Shown here in pieces: positions 19,399 to 27,728 of a stretch of DNA of 64,000 nt. The notes under the pieces were generated by a model. It searched no databases. It had not been told where the DNA came from and was given only the letters and a program-made list of their open reading frames with translations. Numbering within the stretch: the first letter of the stretch is position 1; every line of letters starts with the position of its first letter. This stretch comes from Methylohalomonas lacus (GTDB lineage: Bacteria; Pseudomonadota; Gammaproteobacteria; Methylohalomonadales; Methylohalomonadaceae), in NCBI RefSeq assembly GCF_024808875.1, contig NZ_JANUCT010000011.1, forward strand, positions 1 through 64,000, given 5' to 3'. The position numbers were made by a program, and so were the translations under genes.

Positions 19399-19969
19399 GT
19401 TGCGGCCCGGTAGTTATCTGCTGTTCGTACTGCTGATTCTGGGAATATGGCAGTTCGGTAGTGGCGCCTGGATACTGCTCAAGGCGGAACTGGCGCAGCA
19501 CCTGATCGCACGGGCCTGGCAGCAGACGCTGGTACGACAGGCACCGGTGAAGCCGTGGTCCTGGGCCGATACCTGGCCGGTGGCACGTCTGCAGTGGCGT
19601 GACGAAATTGACCTCTACGTGCTCGACGGCGCGAGTGCCGCGGCCCTGCCGTTCGGTCCCGGCCTGCAGCGCCATGGCTCGCTGTTGCTGGCAGCCGGCC
19701 ATCGCGATACGCATTTTGCCTTCCTGCGCCGGGTCAAACACGGCGACCGGCTGACGTTGACCGACATGCACGGTAGGGAAACGATCTTTCGGGTGCAGCT
19801 GCGACAGGTGGTCGACAGCCGCCAGGCGTCATTGCACGCCGCCGGCGCAGCGCCAGCGCTGGTATTGGTGACCTGCTATCCGTTCGACGCCCTGCGTGCC
19901 GGTGGCCCGTTGCGCTTTGTCGTTACCGCCACGCCACAATCCAACCATCATGATCCCGTGACGATCTGA
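19391..19969 (+). CDS. Class GN sortase
   Basis: Transpeptidase of the sortase superfamily in the Gram-negative (GN) class, 192 residues. An N-terminal membrane anchor (YLLFVLLILGIWQFGSGAW) is followed by the catalytic domain, with His104 in AGHRDTH, Cys162 in LVTCYPF and Arg175 in GGPLRFVV: all three catalytic residues are present. It should cleave and attach the upstream VIT/VWA protein, the only candidate substrate in the window. The acceptor is unknown. Overlap with the target gene is 8 bp. Confidence 0.92.
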   Translation: MVRLRPGSYLLFVLLILGIWQFGSGAWILLKAELAQHLIARAWQQTLVRQAPVKPWSWADTWPVARLQWRDEIDLYVLDGASAAALPFGPGLQRHGSLLLAAGHRDTHFAFLRRVKHGDRLTLTDMHGRETIFRVQLRQVVDSRQASLHAAGAAPALVLVTCYPFDALRAGGPLRFVVTATPQSNHHDPVTI

Positions 19970-20044
19970 GCCGGCTTTATACGTGGACTCGGCTAGCCGC
20001 TTCTGACTATAGTAGGCGCCACGTTCGGGCTGGAGGGTAACAGG

Positions 20045-21088
20045 ATGCGGATCAGCAGGGAGATGCTGGAACAGGCCGGCGCCAGTGGTGTTATTCCGCC
20101 CGGCAGTGTCGACACCCTGTGGCAGTTTCTGGCCGAACGCACGCAGCAGCAGGCCAGCTTCCGGCCGGCGCATATCCTCTACTATCTCGGCGGCCTGATC
20201 GCGATCAGCGCCATGTCGCTGTTTGTCACGCTGGCCTGGGACAGCTGGTCCGGCCTGCCGATGCTGGCGGTGGCGCTGGGTTACGCCGTTGTCGGCATCG
20301 CGCTCACGCATTACTTCCTGTATCGCAAGCAATTGGAAATCCCCGCTGGTCTGACCATCACTTTTGCCGTGGCGATGACGCCGTTGGTCATCTACAGCCT
20401 GCAGCATATGCTCGGTTTCTGGAGCGGCGATTACACGGTGGCCGAGTATCACCGTTACATCGACTGGCGCTGGCTGTTCATGGAACTGGGCACGCTGACA
20501 GCCGCGGTGATCGCGCTGTGGCTATACCGGTTGCCGTTTCTGTTAATGATTGTGGCGGTCACGCTCTGGTATCTGCAGATGGACCTGGTGCCGTTCCTGT
20601 TCAACGATCTGGACCATACCTGGGAACTGCGCAAACTGACCAGCGTGGTTGCCGGCACGGTCTACATGCTGCTGGCTTTCTGGATCGATATCCGCTCCGG
20701 GCGCAAACGCGACTATGCCTTTTGGCTGTACCTGGTCGGCGTGGCAACGTTCTGGGGCGGTCTGACGGCGATGGACTCAAACAGCGAACTCGGCAAGTTC
20801 CTCTATTTCTGCATCAACCTGCTGTTGCTGTTTTTCGCCGCATTGCTGGTACGGCGCGTTTTTGCGGTGTTCGCTTCCATCGGCATCGCGCTGTATTTTT
20901 ATCACCTGGCCGACAGGGTCTTTCAGCAGAGCCTGCTGTTTCCGGTGGCCCTGGCGGCGCTGGGACTGGCGATCATATTTGCCGGGCTTTACTGGCAGCG
21001 GCATGAGCAGCGGATACAGACCGCATTACTGAAGTGCATGCCGGGCAAACTGGTTGAGCTGATCCAGCGCGCCCACCAGCATTATTGA
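20045..21088 (+). CDS. Polytopic membrane protein of unknown function (DUF2157-like)
   Basis: A 347-residue integral membrane protein with about nine or ten hydrophobic segments after a short soluble N-terminus (MRISREMLEQAGASGVIPPG). The N-terminal pattern and helix layout resemble DUF2157-type proteins, but I make this link with moderate confidence. GGAGGG precedes the ATG. It follows the sortase gene by 75 bp on the same strand and could be transcribed with it. No catalytic motif is visible. Confidence 0.6.
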   Translation: MRISREMLEQAGASGVIPPGSVDTLWQFLAERTQQQASFRPAHILYYLGGLIAISAMSLFVTLAWDSWSGLPMLAVALGYAVVGIALTHYFLYRKQLEIPAGLTITFAVAMTPLVIYSLQHMLGFWSGDYTVAEYHRYIDWRWLFMELGTLTAAVIALWLYRLPFLLMIVAVTLWYLQMDLVPFLFNDLDHTWELRKLTSVVAGTVYMLLAFWIDIRSGRKRDYAFWLYLVGVATFWGGLTAMDSNSELGKFLYFCINLLLLFFAALLVRRVFAVFASIGIALYFYHLADRVFQQSLLFPVALAALGLAIIFAGLYWQRHEQRIQTALLKCMPGKLVELIQRAHQHY

Positions 21089-21107
21089 TGCTGCCGGTAC
21101 CGAAGAT

Positions 21108-21135
21108 AAAAAAAGACGCCGCGGGTGGCGGCGTC
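21108..21135 (-). terminator. Rho-independent terminator of the Met/His-rich outer-membrane protein gene
   Basis: GACGCCGC / GCGGCGTC form an 8-bp stem with a 5-base loop. Read on the minus strand it is followed directly by seven T residues. It lies 37 bp after the stop codon of the minus-strand gene. Confidence 0.9.
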
Positions 21136-21172
21136 CGGAAGGTACTACCGAGGTGGTGTTACGTAAGCGGTT

Positions 21173-22276
21173 TCAGTCCCAGGCGAATTGATAGCCGACG
21201 GTGATGGTCCAGTCGGTTTCCAGCTGCGGCCCGTTCAGGTCCTGATGCACCGGGGTACCGACCTCGGCGGCCAGACGATGGCCGGCGAGGGCGGTGCCGG
21301 GCTGGCCGGCGAGGTTGACGCCGAACAGCAAATCGACCCGGTCGCCGCCGTAGTTGTCCGGGTCAGCGGTTTGCACCGGTGCCATGATTTGATCGTCGCG
21401 GCCGTCGATGCGGTCGACATGCTGACCCGCCAGTCGCACGGAAGTACTGATCCACGGCCGCCACAGGTAGCTGCCCCAGGCTGTCAGGTGGTGTTCGTCG
21501 CCGAGGCTGTAGCCCTCGTCGTTTCTGCCCAGGCGCAGCTTGTTCGTGAACTGCGCGCCCCAACCCCACTGCGCGTGCTTGCCGGAGTAGGTTATGCCCG
21601 GCAGTAAATCGAAAGTCCCCGAACCCAGTTGCATGCCGTAGGGCAGGCGCATGGTCGGCGTCGTGCCCATGGGGGTGAGTACAGTGTCTTCTTCGGTGAT
21701 CGAGCCGGTCGGCAGGCTGACGCCCAGGTTCAGGTGTAGATGATGGCGGCCGTCGTCGTACAGTTTGATCAGGCCGGTCAGGCTGGTGTCGCCGATGCCG
21801 CTGGAACCGGTCGTGAAGCTGCCCAGCCTGTCGGTGCCGGTGCCACCCTGGAAAGTGACGTGGTCCATCTGCTTGTCGTGATAGCGGCCCATCGCCATCA
21901 GCGTCAGCGAATCCGTCGGTGCGTACATGGCGCCGAACATGTGCATCTGCATGTCCATGCTGGTTGGTACTACGCGCAGGGTCGACGGTTGCATGGGCTG
22001 ATCGGCAAAGCGGTTCGGCACGCCGGTGACGATGTCCTCCGGGCTGACGTCGTCTGTGCCGATGTGATTGCCCGCCATGTCCATGTGCATGAAACGGTAG
22101 GAGATCATCCACTCGCCGGCGCCGTGCATGTGATCGCCCATGACACCGATCGGCGCGTGGCCGTCGGCGCGCGACATGGCGTTGCCGGTTTGCCAACCGA
22201 CCGGTGGGGATTCGTGTGCCGGAACGTTGAGCACAGTGAAGGCAAGTAAGGCAATAACAGCAATTCTGCAATACAT
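21173..22276 (-). CDS. Met/His-rich outer-membrane-type protein (MetA-pathway/transporter-like)
   Basis: A 367-residue secreted protein with leader MYCRIAVIALLAFTVLNVPAHE. The body has many short beta-strand-like segments and ends in GYQFAWD, with a near-terminal aromatic as in outer-membrane barrels. It resembles the family often annotated simply as 'transporter' or phenol MetA-like. Near the start it is very rich in Met and His (GDHMHGAGEWMISYRFMHMD, then MDMQMHMFGA), which suggests copper or another soft metal, by inference. It is divergent from a TonB siderophore receptor and has its own terminator. Confidence 0.65.
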   Translation of the reverse strand: MYCRIAVIALLAFTVLNVPAHESPPVGWQTGNAMSRADGHAPIGVMGDHMHGAGEWMISYRFMHMDMAGNHIGTDDVSPEDIVTGVPNRFADQPMQPSTLRVVPTSMDMQMHMFGAMYAPTDSLTLMAMGRYHDKQMDHVTFQGGTGTDRLGSFTTGSSGIGDTSLTGLIKLYDDGRHHLHLNLGVSLPTGSITEEDTVLTPMGTTPTMRLPYGMQLGSGTFDLLPGITYSGKHAQWGWGAQFTNKLRLGRNDEGYSLGDEHHLTAWGSYLWRPWISTSVRLAGQHVDRIDGRDDQIMAPVQTADPDNYGGDRVDLLFGVNLAGQPGTALAGHRLAAEVGTPVHQDLNGPQLETDWTITVGYQFAWD

Positions 22277-22408
22277 GATATTTCACGAGCGGTATGGATG
22301 AATGGCGGATAAGAGTAATGCCGGCAGGTGCAGACGTCGATGCGACACGTTGTCGCACCACCGCGGCAGGTGGCTGAGCAAAGTTGTGGCTAAGCAAGAC
22401 GAGCGGAT

Positions 22409-22436
22409 TGATCGTGAACGGGAAATCTATATAATC
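22409..22436 (+). promoter_or_regulatory. TonB receptor promoter
   Basis: TTGATC, 16 bases, TATAAT. A perfect -10 with a 4/6 -35. The Fur-like box begins 5 bp after the -10, at the expected start site. Confidence 0.65.
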
Positions 22437-22440
22437 TAAA

Positions 22441-22455
22441 CAATAATAATTATCA
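22441..22455 (+). promoter_or_regulatory. Fur box
   Basis: CAATAATAATTATCA matches the 7-1-7 Fur consensus TGATAATNATTATCA at 12 of 14 defined positions, with the right half perfect. Placed at the start site of the receptor promoter, it fits repression by iron-loaded Fur. Confidence 0.8.
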
Positions 22456-22599
22456 GTACTATTACTATCGCACCTGCCGGCTCGCCGCTGCCTCGGGGGG
22501 AGCCACCGGAATTTCTGATTGCTTACAAAACTGAACTGACCCACGCGGCTGCTGACCGGCAGTAATCGGGGGAGATTGCTTTATTTTAGGGGGAAAATC

Positions 22600-24804
22600 A
22601 TGCAGTTATCAGGATCAAACGCCAATGCCGCGGTATTGATATCCATGCTGATATTGGCGGCCGGCACCGGCGTCAGCAACGCCGCCGAGCCGCAGAACCG
22701 GGATGCGGCGTCAGGAAATGACCCAGCCGGCGTCGCCGAATTGGAGGCCGTCCAGGTCGAGGGCCGCTCGGAGTCGGCCTGGTACCCGACCGACAGCTAC
22801 TTGGCGACGCACAATCATAGCGCCACCAAGACCGATATACCGCTGATCGAGACGCCGCAGTCGATCAGCGTGATCACGCAGGAACAACTTGAAGATCGGG
22901 GCGCCGATACACTGACCAAGGCGGTAACGTATTCTCCCGGCATCTACGTACAGAACCGCGCCAGCCAGAATGTGATCGATTCCTTTTCCATCGATATACG
23001 CGGTTTTGATGCCACGAGTTCAACATTTCGTGATGGCACCCAGATCCAGGCGGGTCTGCCTTATGACAGCCCGATTGAAGTCTACGGTCTGGAACGTATC
23101 GAGGTACTGCGTGGACCGGCGTCGGTGCTTTATGGACAGGGACAACCGGGCGGCATCATCAACATGGTGACCAAGAAACCGGCCCGCGAGCCGCTGCGTG
23201 AGATGGGTGTCGAATATGGCACTGATGATCACAAACAATTCAAGGCGGATATCAGTGACCGTCTTACCGCGAATGGCGATTGGCGTTTTCGCCTGACCGG
23301 CCTGATTCAGAAGGCTGATACGCATGTCGATTTCATCAATGATGACCGAATCTATTTTGCGCCGGCCCTGAGCTGGGAGCCGACTGACAATACCAAACTT
23401 ACCCTGCTCGCCAATTACCAGAAGAACGAAACCAAGTACCCATGGACGGCATTTCCGCGCGAGGGCACCAAGGTGCCGAGCGAGTACGGCAGGATTCCGG
23501 ACAGCCGCTATATCGGCGAACCCGGCTTCGACGAATACGATGCCGAGGAATATTCTGCCGGTTACATCTTTGAGCACAGCTTCGCGGATCGCTGGACGTT
23601 CCGGCAGAATTTCCGCTATCGCGATATCAATTATGATGTGAAAGATGTGTTCAGGGATTATAGCCTGGGCATGGGTTACGTAGAGTCTGATCTACGAACA
23701 CTTAATCGTGGTCGGCGGATCCGGCATGACGAAGCTTATACAGTCACGTTGGATAACCAGTTAGTTTCGGAGTGGCAACATGGTCGTTTTGAACACACAG
23801 TACTAACTGGGTTTGATTATAAAATATTGGATTATGAACGGCGTGATACCGGTTTTAATTATGATGTGAGTACGCTTGATCTGTATGCACCAGTCTATGG
23901 CGACGATCCTTTCCCGGGGCCATTGTCTTTTTCTGAAACTAACACGCAGGCTGAGCAGCTTGGCCTGTATTTCCAGGACCATATCAAGTTCGGCGATCAC
24001 TGGGCGTTGACCGTCGGTGGCCGTCAGGACTGGGTCGAGTCAGAAACCACAGGCGAAGACAAACGCGAACAGGATGAGCTCAGTCTGCGCGGTGGCTTGG
24101 TCTACCTGTTTGACAACGGTTTTGCACCCTATGTCAGTTACGCGGAATCATTCACGCCCCAATATGACAGCTTCAGGTTTACCGGCGAGCAGAAAAAGCC
24201 GATTACCGGGAAGCAATATGAAGCTGGTCTTCGCTATCAGCCACCGGGCCTAGGTTTTTCTGCCACCGCTGCAGTATTTGAAATTACACGCAAGAATGAG
24301 CTAGTAGAGGATCCGGTTAATCCGTTGCGAGTTTCTCAAATAGGCGAGACTCGTTCGCGCGGTTTCGAATTCGAACTGCTGGCCGATCTAACCAGTAACC
24401 TGCAGATGATCGGCAGTTACACCTATCAGGACGTCGAAGTGGTCGAGGCCGGCGGATCACAGGCAACCAATGGCAACCAGGTCACGGATCGGCCCAAGCA
24501 CCTTGCCAAACTATGGCTCGATTACACTGTGCCGGCCGGCACGTTGGCCGGGCTGGGGGTGGGCGGCGGTATCCGCTACACCGGCACCTCCTATGCCGAC
24601 GCCGCCAACACGGTGAAATACCCGGCGGCGACGCTGGTCGATGCATCGCTGCGCTATGACCTGGGCAGTGCCCGGTTGCAGCTTAATGCCACCAATTTGT
24701 TCGATGAGCAGAAGGTCTACTGCTCCGGTGTGCAGCCAACCTCGACCTGCGACTATGGTCTGCCGCGTTCAGTCATCGCCAGCGTGACTTATCGTTGGCA
24801 ATGA
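22600..24804 (+). CDS. TonB-dependent siderophore receptor (FhuA/FpvA-like barrel)
   Basis: Outer-membrane receptor importing a ferric siderophore with TonB energy. From the ATG (AGGGGG precedes it) it is 734 residues with a leader ending VSNAAEP. The plug domain has TPQSISVITQEQLEDRGADT, PGIYVQNR, FSIDIRGFDA and GLERIEVLRGPASVLYGQG. The barrel ends SVTYRWQ. There is no ~80-residue N-terminal signalling (STN) domain, so it should not signal to a FecR-type regulator. Base composition falls in the middle of the gene (about 23640–23990 and 24130–24340), more AT-rich than the flanks. The substrate is unknown. Confidence 0.93.
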   Translation: MQLSGSNANAAVLISMLILAAGTGVSNAAEPQNRDAASGNDPAGVAELEAVQVEGRSESAWYPTDSYLATHNHSATKTDIPLIETPQSISVITQEQLEDRGADTLTKAVTYSPGIYVQNRASQNVIDSFSIDIRGFDATSSTFRDGTQIQAGLPYDSPIEVYGLERIEVLRGPASVLYGQGQPGGIINMVTKKPAREPLREMGVEYGTDDHKQFKADISDRLTANGDWRFRLTGLIQKADTHVDFINDDRIYFAPALSWEPTDNTKLTLLANYQKNETKYPWTAFPREGTKVPSEYGRIPDSRYIGEPGFDEYDAEEYSAGYIFEHSFADRWTFRQNFRYRDINYDVKDVFRDYSLGMGYVESDLRTLNRGRRIRHDEAYTVTLDNQLVSEWQHGRFEHTVLTGFDYKILDYERRDTGFNYDVSTLDLYAPVYGDDPFPGPLSFSETNTQAEQLGLYFQDHIKFGDHWALTVGGRQDWVESETTGEDKREQDELSLRGGLVYLFDNGFAPYVSYAESFTPQYDSFRFTGEQKKPITGKQYEAGLRYQPPGLGFSATAAVFEITRKNELVEDPVNPLRVSQIGETRSRGFEFELLADLTSNLQMIGSYTYQDVEVVEAGGSQATNGNQVTDRPKHLAKLWLDYTVPAGTLAGLGVGGGIRYTGTSYADAANTVKYPAATLVDASLRYDLGSARLQLNATNLFDEQKVYCSGVQPTSTCDYGLPRSVIASVTYRWQ

Positions 24805-24821
24805 CCGTTGCAGTCGGGCAT

Positions 24822-24849
24822 TTGACAGGCTAATAGACTTCAGTATTAT
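24822..24849 (+). promoter_or_regulatory. Promoter of the DUF3649–PepSY–DUF3325 operon
   Basis: TTGACA, 16 bases, TATTAT. A consensus -35 and a good -10, 38 bp before the chosen ATG. It starts 18 bp after the receptor stop codon, so the reductase-like operon is a separate unit. Confidence 0.7.
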
Positions 24850-24851
24850 CT

Positions 24852-24866
24852 GATTGATAATCAATC
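24852..24866 (+). promoter_or_regulatory. Fur-like palindrome
   Basis: GATTGAT-A-ATCAATC, a perfect 7-1-7 palindrome containing TGATAAT, directly after the -10. Its match to the Fur consensus is partial, but position and context are the same as at the receptor promoter. Confidence 0.6.
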
Positions 24867-24886
24867 TTATTAGTGTTTTATATGCT

Positions 24887-25207
24887 ATGCCCACTGACTC
24901 GCTGTTGTCGCGTTTCATGCATCTTATGCCTCAGTCCAGACACGTTATGTCATTAGCGTCCCGCATAGCCGCCGCCCTGTTCGGTGGCTATGCGGTGGCG
25001 TATTTCGCCGCTGCCGCACTGGCGGTAATCCTGCCGCTGGTCCGCTCGGAGGCAGCTGTCACGGCCATGCTGCTGGGCCTGCTCGTCTATGCGGCGGCGG
25101 TCATGTGGGTGTTTAGTGCCCGCAGTGCCGCGCACGCCTGGCTGGTGCTTTTAATCATCGCGGCGGTTTGTGCAGCGGTCGCCTACTTACCGGGCATGTT
25201 GTCATGA
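24887..25207 (+). CDS. DUF3649 family membrane protein
   Basis: A 106-residue protein with three or four hydrophobic segments. SRIAAALFGGYAVAYFAAAA and YAAAVMWVFSARSAAHAWLV match the DUF3649 pattern, a family commonly encoded with PepSY reductases next to siderophore receptors. The start is uncertain (other ATGs at 24917, 24926 and 24947). It overlaps the PepSY gene by ATGA. Function is unknown; an accessory role in iron release is inferred from context. Confidence 0.7.
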   Translation: MPTDSLLSRFMHLMPQSRHVMSLASRIAAALFGGYAVAYFAAAALAVILPLVRSEAAVTAMLLGLLVYAAAVMWVFSARSAAHAWLVLLIIAAVCAAVAYLPGMLS

Positions 25208-26760
25208 AAAAAACCTTTTCCCAGTCGATGGCCTGGCTGCACACCTGGAGCGGCCTGATCTTCGGCTGGATCCTGTTTGCGATATTCCTGACCGGTTCAT
25301 TATCCGTTTTTGATCGCGAGATAAGCCAGTGGATGCAACCGGAGTCGGCCGCTAGTCAGGTGCCGGCGACTACGGCCGTGGATAGGGCCGCCGACTATCT
25401 GCGCAACAACCACCCGGACGCGCCCAGTTGGTTAATTGTACCGCCCAGTGATCGCAGTGCGACGATGCTGGCCTACTGGCAGGAAGGCCAGGAATTCCCG
25501 CATGTCGCGCTGGACCCCGCCACCGGCAAAGTGGCCAAACGGGATACCGATGGTGGCCATTTCTTTGTGCATTTTCATTACCAGTTGCACGCCGGCACCA
25601 TTGGTACGTGGATCGTTGGTGGCGTGGGCCTGATGATGCTGATTGGTTTGTTGTCCGGCATCGTGATTCACAAGCGTATCTTCAAGGATTTCTTCACCTT
25701 CCGGCCGCGCGCCGGGGCGCAGCGTTCGTGGCTGGATGCGCACAATGCACTGGGCGTGCTGACGCTGCCGTTTCTGCTGATGATCACTTTCAGCGGTCTG
25801 GCCATTTTTGCCTTCATGTACCTGCCCAGCCCGGTCAAACTGCTGTACGGCGACAGTCTCGAGGACAGCGAGGAGTTCTTTCACGAGGCCCGCCCGCACG
25901 TTGATTTGGAACCCACCGATCAGTCAGCAGCCTTGTTGCCTCTTGGCGGCTTCGTTGAACGTACCCAACAGGCTTTTGGCACTGAGCAGATCTGGTATAT
26001 CTCGGTCGATCATCCCGGTGATGAAAATGCCGTCGTTTCACTCGAACCGCTGTATGGCGAGCAGTTGACCCTGTCGAACCAATTGATCCAGTTTCGGGGG
26101 ATAACCGGCGAACTGCTGCAAAAGGGTATGCCGTTTCAGCCGGCCACACATACCCAGCGTGTATTGACTGGCCTGCACTTTGCCCAGTTTGGTGGTGCCG
26201 TGACGCACTGGCTGTATTTCATCTCTGGCCTTGTCGGCACGGCGATGATCGCGACCGGCCTGCTGCTCTTCAGCGTCAAGCGGCGGCGCCAGATCGTCCT
26301 GGACAGCGATGTCAGCACCGGCTTTCTGAATGTGGTCGACCGTCTGAATGTCGCCGCCATTGCTGGCCCCATACTGGCCTGTCTGGCGTATCTGTGGGCT
26401 AATCGCCTGCTACCGCCGGGTCTGGCGGAACGCCCGGCCTGGGAGATCGGCGCCTTCTTCGCTGTCTGGGCACTGTCATTGATACATGCCCTGTGGCGGC
26501 CCGCCCGCCGCGCCTGGCTGGAGCAGTTTACGGCTGCGGCGCTGCTAAGCCTGTTGCTGCCACTGCTGAACATGCTGACCAGCAGTCAGCACTTGTTGGT
26601 GACGCTGCCGGCCGGTCGCTGGCGGCTGGCCGCCGTGGACCTGACCGTGCTGGCCCTGGGACTGGCTTGCGTCTGGCTGTTGCGGCGACTCGGGATGGAA
26701 CGCCAGCGGACAGCCGTATCCGGCTCTGCCGCACCGGTCTGGGAGCTGGCCGATTCATGA
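25204..26760 (+). CDS. PepSY-associated membrane protein (siderophore-iron reductase type)
   Basis: Inner-membrane protein of 518 residues with an N-terminal helix after MKKTFSQSMAWLHTWSG. A periplasmic PepSY-type region follows, containing HFFVHFHYQLH. The next helices are GTWIVGGVGLMMLIGLLSGI, then a second region and more helices with THTQRVLTGLHFAQFGG. Conserved membrane histidines could bind haem or metal. Such proteins accompany siderophore receptors and are thought to reduce ferric siderophores in the periplasm (family inference). It overlaps both neighbours by ATGA, so the three genes form one operon under the Fur-like promoter. Confidence 0.85.
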   Translation: MKKTFSQSMAWLHTWSGLIFGWILFAIFLTGSLSVFDREISQWMQPESAASQVPATTAVDRAADYLRNNHPDAPSWLIVPPSDRSATMLAYWQEGQEFPHVALDPATGKVAKRDTDGGHFFVHFHYQLHAGTIGTWIVGGVGLMMLIGLLSGIVIHKRIFKDFFTFRPRAGAQRSWLDAHNALGVLTLPFLLMITFSGLAIFAFMYLPSPVKLLYGDSLEDSEEFFHEARPHVDLEPTDQSAALLPLGGFVERTQQAFGTEQIWYISVDHPGDENAVVSLEPLYGEQLTLSNQLIQFRGITGELLQKGMPFQPATHTQRVLTGLHFAQFGGAVTHWLYFISGLVGTAMIATGLLLFSVKRRRQIVLDSDVSTGFLNVVDRLNVAAIAGPILACLAYLWANRLLPPGLAERPAWEIGAFFAVWALSLIHALWRPARRAWLEQFTAAALLSLLLPLLNMLTSSQHLLVTLPAGRWRLAAVDLTVLALGLACVWLLRRLGMERQRTAVSGSAAPVWELADS

Positions 26761-27089
26761 TCGTGTTAATGCTGGTACTGGCTTACGGCGGTATGACGGC
26801 GCTGTGCCTGGCCATGAATCGTCACTACCGCCAGGTCCGGTTTGGCCGCCCCTCGTTGCAGCTCAAATGGATACTGCGGTTGACGGGTACGGCATTGTTA
26901 CTGGTCGCACTGCTGCTGGGCAGCATCGGCTGGGGGCCGACGATCGGGCCGGTTGTCTGGTTTGGCGTATTGTCGGTCAGTGCCTTAATATTAATCTTCA
27001 TGTTGCCGTACCGGCCGCGACTGGTATTGCGCTCCAACCTCGCGGTGAGTCCTCTGGCACTGCTAGCCAGTCTGATCATTCTGCTCTAG
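26757..27089 (+). CDS. DUF3325 family membrane protein
   Basis: A 110-residue protein with three hydrophobic segments and the motif LCLAMNRHYRQV followed by LQLKWILRLTG, matching DUF3325. It is the last gene of the DUF3649–PepSY–DUF3325 operon, overlapping the PepSY gene by ATGA. Role unknown. Confidence 0.75.
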   Translation: MIVLMLVLAYGGMTALCLAMNRHYRQVRFGRPSLQLKWILRLTGTALLLVALLLGSIGWGPTIGPVVWFGVLSVSALILIFMLPYRPRLVLRSNLAVSPLALLASLIILL

Positions 27090-27192
27090 CACTGGCCCAT
27101 CTCCTTGCTCGGGCTGGCTGCTGTTCCCGGGTATTTTTCCCGTGCTACAGCCGGAGATTCTCCGATACGATTAATCTACTGTTGTTGCATAG

Positions 27193-27720
27193 TTGAATGG
27201 CCAGCGCCGGGTAGCGATCTTGAATCTGAAATTGCAGCAACTTTTTCTGCGCCACCGGCAGGAACTCGAGGAGTTTTTGTGCAAGCGAGTATCCAGCCCG
27301 GAAGTCGCAGCGGATCTGGCACAGGAAGCGTACCTGCGCGTGCTGGACAGCGAACGGCCGTGCGCGGACGAGAATCTGCGCCGGCGGTTGTTTCGTGCTG
27401 CTTCCGAACTGGCCGCTACGCATCAGAAACAGGCTGCCAGCGATAAGGCGAAGATGGGGGCGCCGGTTGTTGCGGAAGCCACCGATGGTTCTGCCGAACA
27501 GCAGGCCCTGTCCACCGAAGAGCTCGATATTCTGCGCCAGGCCATCGATGAACTGCCGCGTGTGACGCGTAAGGTTTTCCTGCTGCATAAGTTCGAGCAA
27601 TTGAGTTATGCGGAAATCGCCGCGCAGCTGGATATGCCGCGCAACAAGGTCACGGTCCATATGGCGCGTGCGCTGGCTTATTGCCGACAGCGGCTGGACG
27701 AGTACCGCCGACGCGGCTGA
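27193..27720 (+). CDS. ECF RNA polymerase sigma factor, FecI-like
   Basis: Up to 175 residues. Region 2 is LRHRQELEEFLCKRVSSPEV followed by AADLAQEAYLRVL; region 4 is DELPRVTRKVFLLHKFEQLS followed by YAEIAAQLDM and NKVTVHMARAL. These place it in the FecI iron-starvation group. The start is uncertain: the longest form uses TTG, with another TTG at 27220, and no convincing Shine-Dalgarno at either. A FecR-type partner follows. No Fur box was seen upstream, and the nearest receptor lacks the STN domain needed for classic signalling. Confidence 0.82.
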   Translation: MNGQRRVAILNLKLQQLFLRHRQELEEFLCKRVSSPEVAADLAQEAYLRVLDSERPCADENLRRRLFRAASELAATHQKQAASDKAKMGAPVVAEATDGSAEQQALSTEELDILRQAIDELPRVTRKVFLLHKFEQLSYAEIAAQLDMPRNKVTVHMARALAYCRQRLDEYRRRG

Positions 27721-27728
27721 GGTCCTGA

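Larger units (their letters stand above)
22277..22599. promoter_or_regulatory. Intergenic control region between the outer-membrane protein and the TonB receptor
   Basis: This 323-bp space has no gene that I can support. It holds a perfect TGCGACA–CGT–TGTCGCA hairpin at 22341–22357, the receptor promoter, a Fur-like box, and a long leader of about 145 bp before the receptor start. No clear promoter was found for the minus-strand gene. Confidence 0.5.

Noticed and set aside
20119-21006. Second plus-strand frame inside the DUF2157-like gene
   Set aside because: The product is Ala/Gly/Arg/His-rich without hydrophobic periodicity; the other frame gives a coherent membrane protein with a ribosome site.
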